Below are positions 12,725 to 25,984 of a stretch of DNA of 64,000 bases, piece after piece. The notes under the pieces are model-generated. The model saw nothing but the letters and a program-made list of their open reading frames with translations, had not been told where the DNA came from and made no database searches. Position 1 is the first letter of the stretch, and each line of letters begins with the position of its first letter. The position numbers and the translations under genes were made by a program. This DNA is from Aphelidium insulamus (lineage: Eukaryota > Aphelidiomycota > Aphelidea > Aphelidiaceae): NCBI GenBank assembly GCA_036784855.1, contig JAZDSV010000004.1:186001-250000 (forward strand). The letters are read 5' to 3'.

Positions 12725-15651
12725 CTAGTGAATGTGAAAACAGTTGGCGCAACTGACTTCCTTGAACGGGTTGCGGGCAAAGTCGGCACATCCGCACTCG
12801 GCGCACGGTTTCACCGCCGGCTGCTGTGCCGCCGATGATTTTCCCCTAGCGCGTCCCAGGTATCGCGATGGATCGGCGCCCGGGGTGCGCTGCAAGTCCG
12901 ATGCCGTGAGCGGGACCAGAGGTCGGCCGTTGCCCGCGCCGCCGAATTGGCTGCCGTTCACCGGCTGTTGGCGCTGTTCGGGCGGGATGTGATCGCCGCG
13001 CTGTTTCTCTATGCGGTGCAGTAAAGGTTCAACGGCCTGGATCTCGGCCGGTCTGTGCACTGGGAAATCCGTGGCCGGTTCATCTTTCGGTGGCGGTGTC
13101 GGCGGCGGCGGCTGTTTTGATGGGGGCTGGAGTGCGGGGCGGCCGACGCGTCGGTGTGCGTGTGGAGAGTTTGTGGGCGAGGTGGAAGTGGCACCGCCAC
13201 TGTTTTCCCTGGCTGCCTGTCGCTGTGCATGGACGATGGCTGCCCTGTCACTACTGCTCTTTACTTGTGTGCCGCCATTACTGTGCAGCACAGATGCCAG
13301 TTCATTCAGCGATGACGATTTGGCCATACCGGCAGACTGCACAATACTCAACATCAATGTGTACAAGATATCATGGCTTGCCTTTTTCCGTACTCGCTGC
13401 TGATCACCTGACCGTACAGCAGAGGTCGACGTCAGTTGATCTTGTTGAGTTGCCGCAGTCCCAGACAGGGAAATCTGGGAGTTGGAAAGTATGCTGTACA
13501 GCGGATTGTCGGCAAGCAATCGCTGGCTCTAGGACATCGTTACCTAATAGCCACAATTACTATATCTGTTTAGTACCTTGGCACTGCGAATACTCAGCAC
13601 CCAGTCCTTCATCTTGTCGAGGTTGTCCACGCACAGGTACTGAACGTAAGACGAGCCGCTCTCGCTGTGAAAGTTGCGCAGAGACTGCTGCGATTTTAGC
13701 GCAAAGCAGAATTTGGTCGGGGCTTTTTGCCGCGACCGCATCAGTGTGTACACATCATAGTGCGACAGTGAGCAGAGTAATGTCTCGGCCGTTCCCTGTG
13801 GAATAAGTTATACTGCAATAAACAGATATTCATGAGTATACCTTGGCATCCTTGGAGTGGAACATTCCAATAGATTTCAGTTCAAAGAACCGCTTTTGCC
13901 ACTTGCCGCGCTTCACCTCCCAGTACAGCCAGCCACACATGCGTGAGTAGCCTTCACTGCCCTGGACTCTCGTAAGATTAATCAACACATGTCTTTAAAT
14001 ACACTTACCTCTCGTCGCAATGACTCTCGATAACCATACTTCTTAATCAGCAGGGCATTCGTAGTGTCCATCTCCCACGACGATAAGACGTCAGTCACAA
14101 ACTCGTAGTCCCTCAGGGGCCGCTCTGAAGGGATGGTGTCATATACAGAGCAAAATCCTGTAGGTAAACTATCTCACCGATGCCACAGTCATTGACCAGC
14201 TCAAACAGTGTCCACTCGTCCGATTCCTCAAGCTTGGCTTTTTGGCAAACGGTGTGGGTCACGTGCATGGTGCTCATCTGAGACGTGATCACCATGGTCT
14301 TGAACATCTTTGCATGCTCAATGTAGATCCTAGTTGTGACCTGTACGATTATAAGGCAAATCTAGTATTGAAATCTCGGGTTCACCTTGCGTATGCTTGC
14401 CGCTTGAAGCTTCTCCATGGCCGCCTGCATCTTTGCGTCGTCCACGGGCGGTTTCTTCTCAAATATAAGCAAAGATTGATAGTTATGTGCACATACCGTG
14501 GAGGGCGCGGGCACACCGAGCGATGCCGAAACCAGAGCGCCCAGCACGGGAACATTGTCGTCATCATCATGATCAACGCCGCGGACCTTGTCGCCAGTAG
14601 CACTTGTGCCAGCGCCACCCGAGTATTTTAACAGATTTGGCGCGCTGACGTTGGCACGGGACATTGGCTTGTGTGGCGGTGCCGTGGAATCTTGACCGTG
14701 GCTGCCAATGTTTCCACCGCTGCCGCCCACGCCGAACATTGGCCGCTCAATCTTGCCGGGCGATGTGCCCTTGTTGCCCGCACTGCCTGCGTTCGCCGCC
14801 ATGTTGCCCGCACTGCCTGTCGCGTTGGACACTACGGACGCCTTTGAAGTGGCGCGCGCGCGAAACACCTGATCTAGATCGTGTAGCATATTGTCCAAGT
14901 CCTGGTAGTCGTCGAACACCGTCTGACGCCGCTTGTCCGCGGTGGCCTTGCTCTTGCCAGAAACTGCGCCATTATCATCGTTGTTGCCACCACCACCACC
15001 AGCGTTGTAGTTGGCGGTATCCGCTTCGTCTTGTTCATCTTCCTCCTCATCGTCGCCAAAGTCCACAACTTCGGGGCCGTCAAAGCTGCCAGATGGGCGA
15101 CGACCGCTGATTATTATTGGTACATTCTGTTGGTTATTGTTCTGCTGGTAGGAGCGCGGCGTGGGTGGTGATGGAGGCGGCAAAAAGTGCTGTGCCGGTG
15201 GTGGTGGCGGCAGTGTAAACGGTGTCCTGTTGTGGCTGAACGCGTCCGTGCTGGCCCACATTGGTTTCGCTGCCACTGGCGGCGGCGGTGGAAACAGTGG
15301 GGCGGCGGGCAGGTTGACAGCGGTAGCGACTCCACCGCCACTCGTAGCCGGCGTCAAGTACGCGTCAGACTTTTTTCGACGCGGTGGCACCGGTGGCGGC
15401 ACCGTTGCCACCACCTCAGCCGTGTCAATCAGCGTCTGTTCTCCGTGCGGCTGCTGCTCCATCAGCTCGGCCGTGTCAATTAGCGTCTGGCTAGGCGGAG
15501 GTCCCATCTGTAATTGTGTACGTGAGTGTGTGTGTGGATGTGATATACACCCAGAATGGACACGTACCCGCAAGTTGTTCAGCAGAGCGTCCAGGTCACG
15601 CAGGCCCGCGATCCCGGCGTGCGGCTGTTGTCGCGGCGTACCGCTACTCAT
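12725..15651 (-). CDS. MRL family adaptor (RIAM/lamellipodin/MIG-10), RA-PH protein
   Basis: MRL proteins link Ras/Rap GTPases to talin and Ena/VASP at the cell edge. Eight exons (15568-15651, 14497-15507, 14386-14457, 14178-14340, 14009-14124, 13842-13961, 13577-13795, 12725-13528) give 862 residues. The N-terminus has LRDLDALLNNLR, a possible talin-binding helix, and a second such helix DLDNMLHDLDQVF; proline-rich runs such as PPPVPPRRKK suit Ena/VASP or SH3 partners. Then come a Ras-association domain (RIYIEHAKMFKTMVI to DYEFVTDVLSSWEMD) and a PH domain (GWLYWEVKRGKWQKRFFELK; KAPTKFCFALK; YLCVDNLDKMKDWVLSIRSAK), the order that defines the family. The C-terminus adds a Cys-rich knuckle, CAECGC then CANCFHIH. 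MRL proteins are known from Holozoa, which guides the organism call. Confidence 0.87.
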
Positions 15652-15912
15652 ACAGCTGCTGTATAGACGCCTTGTATACGGAAATGACTGCTATATACTA
15701 TGTATATATGTATATGTACAGGTAAAATATAATATGTGTTAAACAGCACAACAACGCGCGCAGAAACAAATGAGCGTCGCCAGGCAAGTGTAACCGCCAC
15801 TAATTCAGGCACTACATACATAGATCTTGCGCAGCTTTGCATTCTCAATGTGCAATGGACAGCAAAGCCAACATCATAACAAGCCAAACTCTTTCTAATA
15901 ACTAGTCACCTA

Positions 15913-18049
15913 TCAGCACATGATCCTCACAGACCCATCCATGCAACCGGCCACTAGCCACTTGGCCGTCGCGTCAAATGTCACCGTCTGTGCGCCACCC
16001 GTGTCCACCGGCACCTCGCTGGCAGCCCGACCGCCAGTCACGTCATATCTGTGAATAATGAAAACATATTTATGATCGAATACTACTTGCATCTTGACAC
16101 TGCCGGCACTGCTTGCAGCAGTTGCCACGGTGCCCGAGGGATCTAGCGCTACTCGGTTCGCCGACTCGGGTCCATACTCGACGGTTTGCAGAGTGGCAAT
16201 ATTGCGAATGTCCCAGAATTTGACTGTGCCACCAGCATCACAAGACACCACCGTCTCTCCCTATTAATGATCAATATGTTATGTAAATTGTACAAAGTAA
16301 TTACCGAGAGAGAAACAGCGATATGGTTGAGGGCGGCTTGGTGGCCGTACAGAGTCAGCTCGCAGACTCCGGACCGCGCGTCCCACACACTCAGTGTCTT
16401 GTCACCCGAACCCGACAAGAATTGATTTGTATACGGCTTGACTGTGACGGTGTTTACCGACTCGGAGTGGCCGCGGAACGTGTGCAGGCACTTTTCACTA
16501 GGCACAATTATCAAATGGATTCACAAGATATAGAAGATTACGCTGAAATGTCCCAAAGCTTGAGAGTCTGGTCCATGGATGCGGTGACTAGATGTGTGCC
16601 AATATCGTGGAATGCACAGCTCCACACTGGTTGCGAGTGCTCGCGGTACGTAGACACTGATCCTTCAGCGCGATCAAAGTCCCATATCTTTACGGTACAG
16701 TCGCCAGAGGTCGTGGCAAACTTGTCGCCGCTGCAAAGATACAATTAGAAGAGAGCAGTTACAGGATTGAACTCGCACCAGGGATGAATATCACAATCGC
16801 CAATCCATTCAGTGTGTTCACCGCCCTGGGCCAGCAATTGTCCCGCACCGAAAGACCACAGTTTCCACGTGGCATCGTCTGACGTTGTAAGCACCGCCAT
16901 TTTCTTCGGATGTAGACGTAGACTGTGCACAATATGAGATCAAACGCCTTAATCGACATTTACACACCTGCTAATTGGCTGGTCATGGGCACGGAACTCT
17001 CGCTCGCACATATAATCTGTCAGTATGGCTCGCGGCAGCTGTGCGGTTGTGTTTGGATTGCGTCGCGTGACGGCAGACAAACCGTGCTGCAGTTCCTTCT
17101 TCTCTTTGCGCGGCTGCTTGTCGGCATTGAGTGAAGCCGAGCGAAGAGTTTCTTCCAGCACCGCAATCTACATGTGTCTGTGAGCACGCAAGTAAATTCA
17201 ACACTGACCTTTCCAGCAAGCTTATCACGCTCCATCTTGGCGAGGAAGCGTTCCCGACTGGCCAGTTCACATTTACTTTTCAACTTCTTCAGCTCTGGTT
17301 CCTGTATGGCATTGTTGCGACGCGATGCCTGAATCTCGGCCACCAATTTCTGTTTCTCTTGCTCTAGACGTAGATGTGCCAGGCGGTGGTGATCTCTGTC
17401 GCGTCGTAGTCTGTCCATCTTGGCTGTGACTTCTCTGACAATTAATTGTCACTGTCTATGAATAAATGATATAACGACGAGCATACTCAGTCAAGGTGCG
17501 CTGATAGTCGAGTGCCAGTTGCAGTTTGGCCGCAGTGTCGGCGTACTCTTCCATCTGTTCGTACAGTGACGGCAACAACTCGCCGGCCTTCAGTCCCGGC
17601 GTACTGTACCACTCATCCTGCACGCGCACTTTTGTCAGGTAACCTTGTTTCAACTCAGATCTATATGTATGCTTGCCTGCAGTGTATCCAGTGTCTTTGA
17701 CAGGCCACTCCGTAGCAGAAAGTTGCGCACGAAATTGATTATGGTAGGCAACTGGGTCGCTGGTGTGGTTGGGTCACCGCTTCTCTGTTCACCTGCTTCG
17801 TTTTTGTTATTTAGTGTGATACAGTGGTAGACATAACTTGCCGAGCGGCACTGTCAGCGACGCCGTGGAAGTACTGTCCTTGTTGTCTCGTTTGTCGGCG
17901 GTGCTTACTCGCGCTGGACTCGGTTCCTCTTCGATCGTGGGCGCCAGGCTTTGAAATGTTGCAGCAGGTGGCTGAGCCACTTGTTGTTGCTGCTGAGAGC
18001 TGGCAAGTGAGGAGGAGGGCAGGATGCTGCCCCTTCGCTCCGATATCAT
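15913..18049 (-). CDS. SPAG16: Axonemal central-apparatus WD40 protein SPAG16/PF20
   Basis: PF20/SPAG16 sits on the C1-C2 bridge of the flagellar central pair and is needed for motility. Ten exons (17842-18049, 17677-17792, 17487-17617, 17209-17434, 16968-17167, 16779-16922, 16542-16730, 16305-16497, 16091-16260, 15913-16048) give 570 residues. An N-terminal helical segment FVRNFLLRSGLSKTLDTLQ is followed by DEWYSTPGL, then a coiled coil starting MDRLRRDRDHHRLAHLRLEQ, and seven WD40 repeats, for example SGDCTVKIWDF, ASMDQTLKLWDI and GSGDKTLSVWDARSG. This is the family layout. Introns 1, 2 and 9 start with GC (GCAAGT or GCAAGC) rather than GT, and no GT choice keeps the frame. Start codon is 146 bp from that of RMC1 on the other strand. 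Confidence 0.95.
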
Positions 18050-18195
18050 TTTGTGTATTTGCGGCTGATACAGTGAGGCAAACAGTGTGACACCCAGGGA
18101 TTTATTCCCAGTGCGAATTTTGCCCAGAAACGCTGACCCAGAACTTTTGTGTCCCAGACTTTGCCCGCCCAGGAATCTTTCGGCACTTTTTGGCC
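18050..18195. promoter_or_regulatory. Short divergent promoter SPAG16 / RMC1
   Basis: Only 146 bp separate the two start codons, so regulatory sites for both genes must lie here or within the 5' coding exons. No specific site is identified. Confidence 0.6.
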
Positions 18196-20639
18196 ATGTC
18201 CAGCAGCGCAACGCAGACCAGCGGGCCGCAGCCATTCGTATTCCTCACGCCATTGCTGTCGTTCAAGGCGCACAGTGCGCCGCAGAAGGCCTCGGTTTGC
18301 ATCGACAGCGATTCCAACTCTGTCGTACTGGCCACCTCGCCGGTGGATTTGCACATCTTGTCCCTCTACGCGGAACCCATGCTGACAAAGTGCGTGCATA
18401 CGAGCGTGTAACTCTAAGACTTCAACTCACTGACTAGGGTCGATGGAAATGCTATGGAGGTGCCTTGCGTGCGCATCTCGCCCGACCGCAAGTGGGCGGC
18501 CCTGCTGAGGTGGCCAAACACCGTGCAGCTTGTGGAACTGCATGCAGGACGGCAGGCAGTCAGCTATGCTAGCCAGCTGAAGAGTCTAAGCCGCACTACT
18601 GCTACCGAGCTACTTGGATTCCATTGGCTCACCGCCGATGTCCTGGTGCTGATTGCCACATCGGGCGTGGAAGTCATCCAGGTACATATGATACATTTCT
18701 CGGGTTCTCTTTGAGCTCTTATTGCATTCAGTTTATCAGGCAAAAGAACACAGTCAAGTGCCTGAAGGCATACTCGTTACAAGTCAATTGGTTTCTGTAT
18801 TTGGTATTGCAATGTACACTTGACATATAGATCAAATGACAAAATAGGCCACCGAAGGCACCATTGTTCTATCGTCAGGGTCACCTGGCACGGCCATCCA
18901 CTGCATCCAGTTCAAGAATGGAGCAGTGCATCGGTGGCCGCGAATGGATATCGACATGGAGGCACGAACGGATACAATTGCCGACATGGCATCCCGACGA
19001 CTACGCATAACCCCGCGCTCCACCTTGCTCTGTTCCATGTAATATTCTTTGTTGGCTAGTTGTTTTATTATGTTACATATACAGATACGGAGCTGTTCAC
19101 TTGATTGTGAGCGACACGGTTGGTAACCAAACTCGACTTCACTTGTTTTTGCTGCGCGATTTTACCTGTTCTCGACTTGATCTTTGCATCGACGTTCCCG
19201 CACATGGCGGCCCTATTCGCATTAATGTAATTGACAACCTGCTGCTGGTCAGCATTCTCGACGATAAAGTTGGTAATATTTGCATATCCATCCCTTTAAT
19301 AAGCGATAGGCAACATATGTCTATGATATTAATGCCACACGGCCCGAAGTCCCCGTGGCCACTGCGTCAACTATTGCGTCGCTGGAAGTCCCGCTGTCAC
19401 GTGATACACAATGCAGCGACGTAATTGATCCTTGTACGGACTTGTCTATGACTATTGTTCTTGTTAATGGCTCAGATTCCGAGCAGTGGCAGGCATTCTG
19501 CTCCGATGCCATATATAGCGTCGATTCTGGATTTGTGTGTCGCATGCTTGTTAATGTTGAGAATATTATGCGCGCATTTGCCGGGTCCACCGTGGATCTG
19601 TTTGGGTTTCTGCTGCGTCGCTCTGGCACAACCTATCTAGTTCTGGACGTGCTCAAACAACTAATTGTTGAGGGAACTGTGAGCAGTGCACTGGCACTTG
19701 TATTTGACCAGGCCAACAAGGTTATTTGCGGTCCACTATCAGCACTTCATCCCGACAAGTACGTTATGACACGTGCACAGTTGTGATCACTGATATCTTT
19801 TAGTCTTTCACGCCCTTTGCCGGAACCCGTTGCCCTGAAACCGCGGATGGAGAGCCGAATTGCCAACTCGTTGTCGGCTTTTCCCGCTGCATCCACATTC
19901 AATGAAGTGCACGCCTCCGTCTCCAACCTGGCTGCTTTAGGTGAATATCACGACTCTTCTGCAGGATCTCCGGGCACTGGCCAGTGGTCTGTTCCATCTC
20001 AGCTAGAGATTTATACATATGTACTTCAGCCACTGTTCGCATCCAGAGTGAGTACTATGCAGATATTGCAAATTTTCTTCAATCCACTTGCAGCAAGTTT
20101 CAGATACCGCACTGGTCATCGCCATAACCGAGTACGTGTCATCACTGGCGAGGCACGGGATACACCAAGAAAAGTGCATATATGAACTGCTTGCCCAGTC
20201 CATGATACGCGATGGTCAACACCGCCAGCTGCACCAACTGATACGGCATCGGCTCATACCGGACACGGAGCGTGTGGCGCACCTGCTGCTCGACCAAGCC
20301 GATAGCACACATGATCGACAGTACTGGCAACTGGCGGCCGACATGCTGGCCCGGCTGCAGCTGCACGACATACTTATCCAGAGCATGCTGGCTCGGCGAC
20401 TCATACTCGAAGCCATAGTGTATGGGCGGGACAATTCTCTCCTGCGCACAGTGTCGCCGCGACCATTTCTCCAGGCCGCCATGGACACGGGAGACGTGCG
20501 ACTTTTCTACAACGCGTACCGCTTCTTTGAGCAGCGCAATCTCTTTCTGTTCAACAACATTCGATTTCCAAAGGCGGACAAGTGCGATGTGTATGAGCGG
20601 CACTTTTCCGAATTGCTTCTGCGCCGCCGGCCTGCTTGA
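18196..20639 (+). CDS. RMC1: RMC1 (C18orf8), Mon1-Ccz1 complex regulator
   Basis: RMC1 is the third subunit of the Mon1-Ccz1 Rab7 exchange factor in late endosome and autophagosome maturation. Eight exons (18196-18389, 18438-18681, 18732-18803, 18848-19038, 19085-19268, 19310-19758, 19804-20047, 20094-20639) give 707 residues, near the 657 of human. The N-terminal half is a beta-propeller (VRISPDRKWAALLR; LLGFHWLTADVLVLIA; LQVNWFLYL), and the C-terminal helical domain has IYTYVLQPLF, LAQSMIRDGQHRQLHQLI and the terminal block LFYNAYRFFEQRN, nearly the same as the FYTIFRFFEQRN of human RMC1. Intron 5 uses a GTTGGT donor. With ATG16 it gives the window two autophagy genes. Confidence 0.9.
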
Positions 20640-20871
20640 CGGAGAGTAGTATTATTTACTTACACCGCAGAAATAATTATATAGATCACTGTTAAGAAAT
20701 TGTAAATACATGTGTATTACAGATACACTGAGCTAACGGGCGATCGACAACAATTGTTGTGGTGGACGCGTCGGTGGCGTATTCTCTGACGCGTGCTCTT
20801 TGCCATGTGCGTCATGCACGCTATTAAGAGTCTTGCACAGCTATAAAGAGAATAAATCCCGTACACACATT

Positions 20872-22202
20872 ATGTCTGCGCAGCAACAGTTGGAACAGTC
20901 GGCAGTGGCAGATGCCGCGCTGCTCGAGGGCGAGGACATGGTCGGCCCGATGCCCATTCAGAAGCTAGAGGCCAGTAGAAGTGCGGTACTGAGCTGTCTG
21001 GCTGACTGCGTGGCTGTGTGCAGGAGGCAGGAATTGGCCAGGCCGACATCAAGAAACTGGTGGAGGCCGGATTCAACACTCTGGAGTCGGTGGCCTATAC
21101 GCCCAAAAAGGCACTGCTGGCCATTAAGGGCATATCAGAGGCCAAGGCTGATAAGATATTGACTGAGGGTATGTTAGTTGGGTATGTACGAGTCTAAATG
21201 GATGTGTAGTGCAAAAATTCGTGCCCATGGGATTCCAGACGGCCACCGAAGTATATCAGCAGCGACAAGATGTTATTCATGTCACCACCGGATCGACAGA
21301 GCTAGACAAACTGCTCGGCGGCGGTATTGAGACCGGATCCATCACCGAGATCTTTGGCGAGTTCCGCACCGGCAAAACACAGCTGTGTCACACGCTAGCC
21401 ATCACTTGCCAGGTGCGCGACCCCGCATAGTTATACGTCTACACAACACTAAGTTTTATGCAGTTGCCCGTCAGTCACGGTGGCGGTGAAGGCAAGTGCT
21501 TGTACATTGATACTGAGGGAACATTTCGTCCGGAGAGATTGCTGCCAATTGCAGAGCGGTTGGTCAGCCATAACATATACGGGACTGCGTATTAACCCTA
21601 CTGGTTCAGGTTTGGAATAAATGGCGAGGAAGCGCTGGAGAACATTGCATATGCACGCGCATATAATAGCGACCACCAGAACCAGCTGTTGGTGCAAGCG
21701 TCGGCCATGATGGTGGAATCGCGGTTCTCGCTGCTCATTGTCGACAGTTGCACGGCGCTATACCGCACGGATTTTAGCGGTCGCGGAGAACTGTCTGCGC
21801 GGCAGATGCACCTCGCTCGCTTCCTGCGCAACTTGTTGAGACTGGCCGATGAGGTGCGTGGCGCTTGTCATCATTAATGCCATCATGTCAAGTGACACGG
21901 CACAGTTTGGCGTGGCCGTTGTGATAAGCAATCAGGTGGTGGCGCAGGTTGATGGCGCCGCTGCAATGTTCAATCCCGACCCCAAGAAACCAATTGGCGG
22001 CAACATTATTGCGCATGCATCCACCACGCGGTATGTAGTTTGTGGTGGTTAATCTAAAACTTATATTTCAAACCACAGGTTGTATTTCCGTAAAGGGCGG
22101 GGGGATCAGCGGGTGTGCAAAATCTACGACAGCCCGTGCTTGCCGGAGGCCGAGTGTGCGTTCAGCATCCAGCCAGAGGGCATTGCCGATGTCAAGGATT
22201 AA
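20872..22202 (+). CDS. RAD51: RAD51 recombinase
   Basis: RAD51 forms the nucleoprotein filament for homologous recombination. The N-terminal helix-hairpin-helix region ([33 protein letters not shown]) precedes the ATPase core with Walker [10 protein letters not shown], Walker [20 protein letters not shown], and [19 protein letters not shown]. Exons after the first are 21210-21412, 21464-21558, 21610-21853, 21906-22030 and 22079-22202; exon 2 ends at 21168. The exon 1/2 joint is uncertain: donors at about 20970 or 20986 with acceptors near 21024-21030 give slightly different linkers before IGQADIKKL. The C-terminus IADVKD matches the family end. Confidence 0.96.
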
Positions 22203-22412
22203 CAAATGAGTGCGCGATAAATATATATATGCATTTTTGCCATTCCAGAGTTGTATTTACATATTGTGGAAGTACTGGTACATAGTTGACCGGTAGGCTG
22301 CTTCTACAAGATTATATGCCCTTGCACAAAGCAGTGAGCGATTAGAACGTGCAGTGACAAAACGCTAATTGGAATTTATCATTAGCAGCCATATTTACAC
22401 AAACACGGCAAC

Positions 22413-23152
22413 ATGCAGACATCGCATCCAGCATCGACGCGCTCAGTGTGCGTCTACTGCGCAAGTTCCGTGGGCACTCGGCCCGTGTACGCGGAGGCGG
22501 CGCGTGAATTGGGTGCCGCGCTGGCCGCCCGACACTGGACGCTGGTGTATGGCGGTGGCCAGTTGGGGCTGATGGGTGAGCTGGCCACGGCTGTGCTGAA
22601 TAATGGCGGCCACACCACCGGCATCATTCCACGGCCTCTTCTCGGTGAGAGTGCACACTAGTAGATGTAGATGTAGTATAAAATCTGTTCACCACCACGG
22701 CAGCGGTGGCCGACGATCATGCCAAGCAGGTCAGTGCAGACAAGTGGGAAGAGCGCGCCACCACCATCGTGGTGGAGTCGATGCACGAGCGCAAGCAGCG
22801 CATGAACGCCCTGTCTGACGCTTTTATCGCGCTGCCCGGCGGATTCGGCACCGTGGAGGAGCTGATGGAGTGCATCACGTGGTCCCAGTTGCGCATCCAC
22901 CGCAAACCCATACTGATGCTCAACTGCCACGGCTTCTTTGACCCGCTGGTTGCGTGGATGGACCGCGCCGTCAGCGATGGCTTCATCGACGAGCAGAGTC
23001 GGCGGGTGGTTGTGGTGGCGGACACTGTGCCGGCACTGCTGACCGAGATGCAAGAGTATGTGGACCCGTTGCCGGAGCGCGTGTTGAAGCACCTGCACGC
23101 CGACAACTGGCAGCCCGCCACCACCGCACAGTCTGGCAGTCTGGAAATATAG
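22413..23152 (+). CDS. LOG-family protein (TIGR00730 Rossmann fold nucleotide phosphoribohydrolase-like)
   Basis: Two exons (22413-22644, 22704-23152) give 226 residues. LOG proteins cleave cytokinin or other nucleoside 5'-monophosphates to base and ribose phosphate. Visible signatures are VCVYCASSVG at the start, VYGGGQLGLMG, SMHERKQRMNALSDAFIALP and the hallmark PGGFGTVEELME with the catalytic glutamate. The family is often mislabelled lysine decarboxylase. Outside plants the substrate is rarely known; it may be nucleotide salvage rather than hormone production. The stop codon lies 15 bp from that of the convergent PIG-O gene. Confidence 0.9.
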
Positions 23153-23167
23153 AGTGTATACATATGT

Positions 23168-25952
23168 CTATTGCCGGAGACGTGCGAGCACAGAGCCGGC
23201 CACTGTCACCGACAGTGGAAACAGTACGGCCAGCACGGCTTCCGCAGCGCCGAGCATGTACCGCGGCGCAAACACCTTCCACACCATCAGATGGCGCCGC
23301 AGATGCATGGCCGACAACATGGTGGCCAGTGCGCAGGCTAGCCGGTGCAGCAGGAACCATCGCAGCTGTCCGCCCTGGCTGTTGTTACTATTGTTTTTGC
23401 CCGCCAACATTGCGGCTGCCTGAAATAGAAGTGCCGGTCCGAGAGCATTCAGCGCCACCAACACGCCCGACACTTCGAACCAGAACCCGTCCAGGCCAAT
23501 GAAGCCGGTTTGGAACTGTATGGTGCTGAAGGCTGCTTGGTGGCCGGTGCGGAAAAAGTAGTGCTGGCCCAGCAGAGAGAGGAGCACACCGCCTGCCGTG
23601 GCATCAGTGTTGGTGGCGGTGTTATTTAAACTCTGCAGCGTCGACAGCGCCAGGCACATGGCCATCACTCCCGCAGGCAGTTGCACAATGCTCAGTATGC
23701 CGGTCAGTGCCGCAATGGCGGTGTCCGTGTTGGCTCGCAACAGTGCCACAGTAGAGAACAGCAGCGCCGCGCGAGCAAACAGCGGCTTGATCATGACAAG
23801 TTGTTGCTGGACGCCCTGCTCGATGGTGTACTCGACGCACCAATACGTCCATATCATGGCCATACACGTGGCGTACAGCACACTTGGTCGTTGATGGCGC
23901 CGCCTAGCAAGCCACACAGACATGAACAACACCGCGGCCAGCACACCAAGCGACACTGGCGACAAGTAGGATTGTGGCTGCGGTGGAAACACGAGTGCCG
24001 CCAGTGCGTCCAGAGGCGGCACAGCCAGCAGCGGTGTCAGCGGTGAGTAGAATGTGGGCGTGCAGTGCGGCATCTGCTCCTCGCGGCACACTGTCCATGT
24101 TGTAGACAGTCGCGTGATTAGTAGTGCCGCGCAGAGGCGTCTCATGGTCGAATCTCGCCACGCAGCAGTGAGAGAAGCCAATCGAGATATCCTCTGCACC
24201 AGGAGCCAAAGAACAAGTGTCTGCGCCAGAAAGGCAACCACGGCATCCTCGTGCACCACGAAGCTGTTTGAGAAAAATGCCGCGGCGTGCACGGCCATGA
24301 CCGCCAAGGTTACATGAAGTGCTGCTGAATTATAACGTCGAAAATGGTTCATCGGTGTGCCGGTGCAGGTGGCAAGTGCCGCGAACAACGAACCGGCAGC
24401 CGTTGCGGCAACAAGATTTGCGTTTACAACAGTCGGCACAGCGATCTTCAGCATTATCGCAGCAGCCACGCCGCCGACCAGCCACATTCCGACACTCGCA
24501 GATCGCATGCTATCTGTCCACGCCAAAGATAGCCACAGGATCACAGCGACCATCAGCGCCACGCCGACAGCCATTTCTGTCACGTTGAATCGCGCCCAGG
24601 CATCGCGACACCGCTCCAGCGTGCCGCGCATCAGCACCACATAGTCCACATAAACGTCCATTGCAGTTTTCAGCCACTGATCTTGGAGTGCGGTATCGCC
24701 ACGCAGTTCTGTGCCTTTAAAATGAGTCCACATGTTTTGCACTCGCTGCTCCACCGCGCCGAGGTCTGTAATTGCCCTGCGCACAGCAACAGCGGCCTGA
24801 TCGTCGGCGGAATCACTTGCCGCGTACTCGCTGACGTATTTGAGCATTTGAGCGGCGTTGTGCCGTGTCTGAGCCAACAGATGCATCACGGCATCCATCT
24901 CGGCACTACCTGCCGCAGACTGCAGCTCCGGCCGAGCGCACAGAAACAGCTGTGGAATCAATGTGCCCAGATTCCCATACGGAACTGGCACACCAAACAT
25001 GAGAGCCAGCGTCGGCACCAGGTCGATCTGGGTGATGGCTGGATAAGTATCATTGTCGGCAACAACGGGCCACGTCGATGGAACTGACTGGCCCACTCCA
25101 GCTGCGTTCAGTTTTTTCCGGAGCGCAGACCAGATGCGGCGACCTTCCCGGCATGGCATTCTGCCCGCGCTGTCATCTGACGAATCTTTACCCACAGTCG
25201 ACAGTGCGGGAGAGTAGAGCAAGAGCGCCGCATCAACCTCGTCTCTGGAATCGCCGCCATGATCGCCCTTGCCGTCCATGCCGTGGTCCCCAAATACCAT
25301 CAACAATGTGTCACTGTCCAGCCACGGCGTCGTCTTGCCACCGTCAACATTAATCGACGCACACTCATCAGCATCCTCAGGTGAAATAGCGTCAAATATA
25401 AGACGGTTCAGCGCCGAGTCTACTTCTGCCAGCTTGCGCGACATTTCCGCATGCGCCGGCCCATATCTACAACATACATGTGACAAGTAAGTACACACTA
25501 CAGCGAACGACAAGCCACACACACACTGACATATGCAACATGCCGGTGACCGCAATGGTCCACGCCGAGAAAGTGAGTGATCATCAACTGCCGCTGTGGT
25601 GTCAACGCTGACGCATTTGCATCCACGGCGCCTGAATGCATTCGACAGAGTGAGGGAAACAGGTGGCGAACACACTCGGCGTCCACTGTGTCCAGATCAA
25701 AGACGTCCAGAGACGGCGCGGCGTGCTCCCAGTGGAATTTCTGTGGCATCAACTGCACCCAAGTCTCGTCGCCTGCGAATGCCACTGGGCGTGCACCGTG
25801 TCCCAGCAACTGGTCCAGCCACGTGTCTTCTGTCAGTGTCGTTCCTGAAGTGACACAATGTTAGTCGACACTTTCAATACAATACAATGTTAAGCAAGTT
25901 AGTAGAGATAACATGTGCAGCAAAGAGTGGCTATAAATGCATAAAATTGCTA

Positions 25953-25984
<32 letters not shown>

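Noticed and set aside
17618-17676. A 23-nt intron in SPAG16 ending at CTGAG
   Set aside because: In frame but far too short; a 59-nt GC-AG intron ending GTGCAG gives TLDTLQDEWY as in the family.
22413-23152. Lysine decarboxylase
   Set aside because: Old name for the LOG family; the PGGFGTVEE motif marks a phosphoribohydrolase-type fold, not a decarboxylase.
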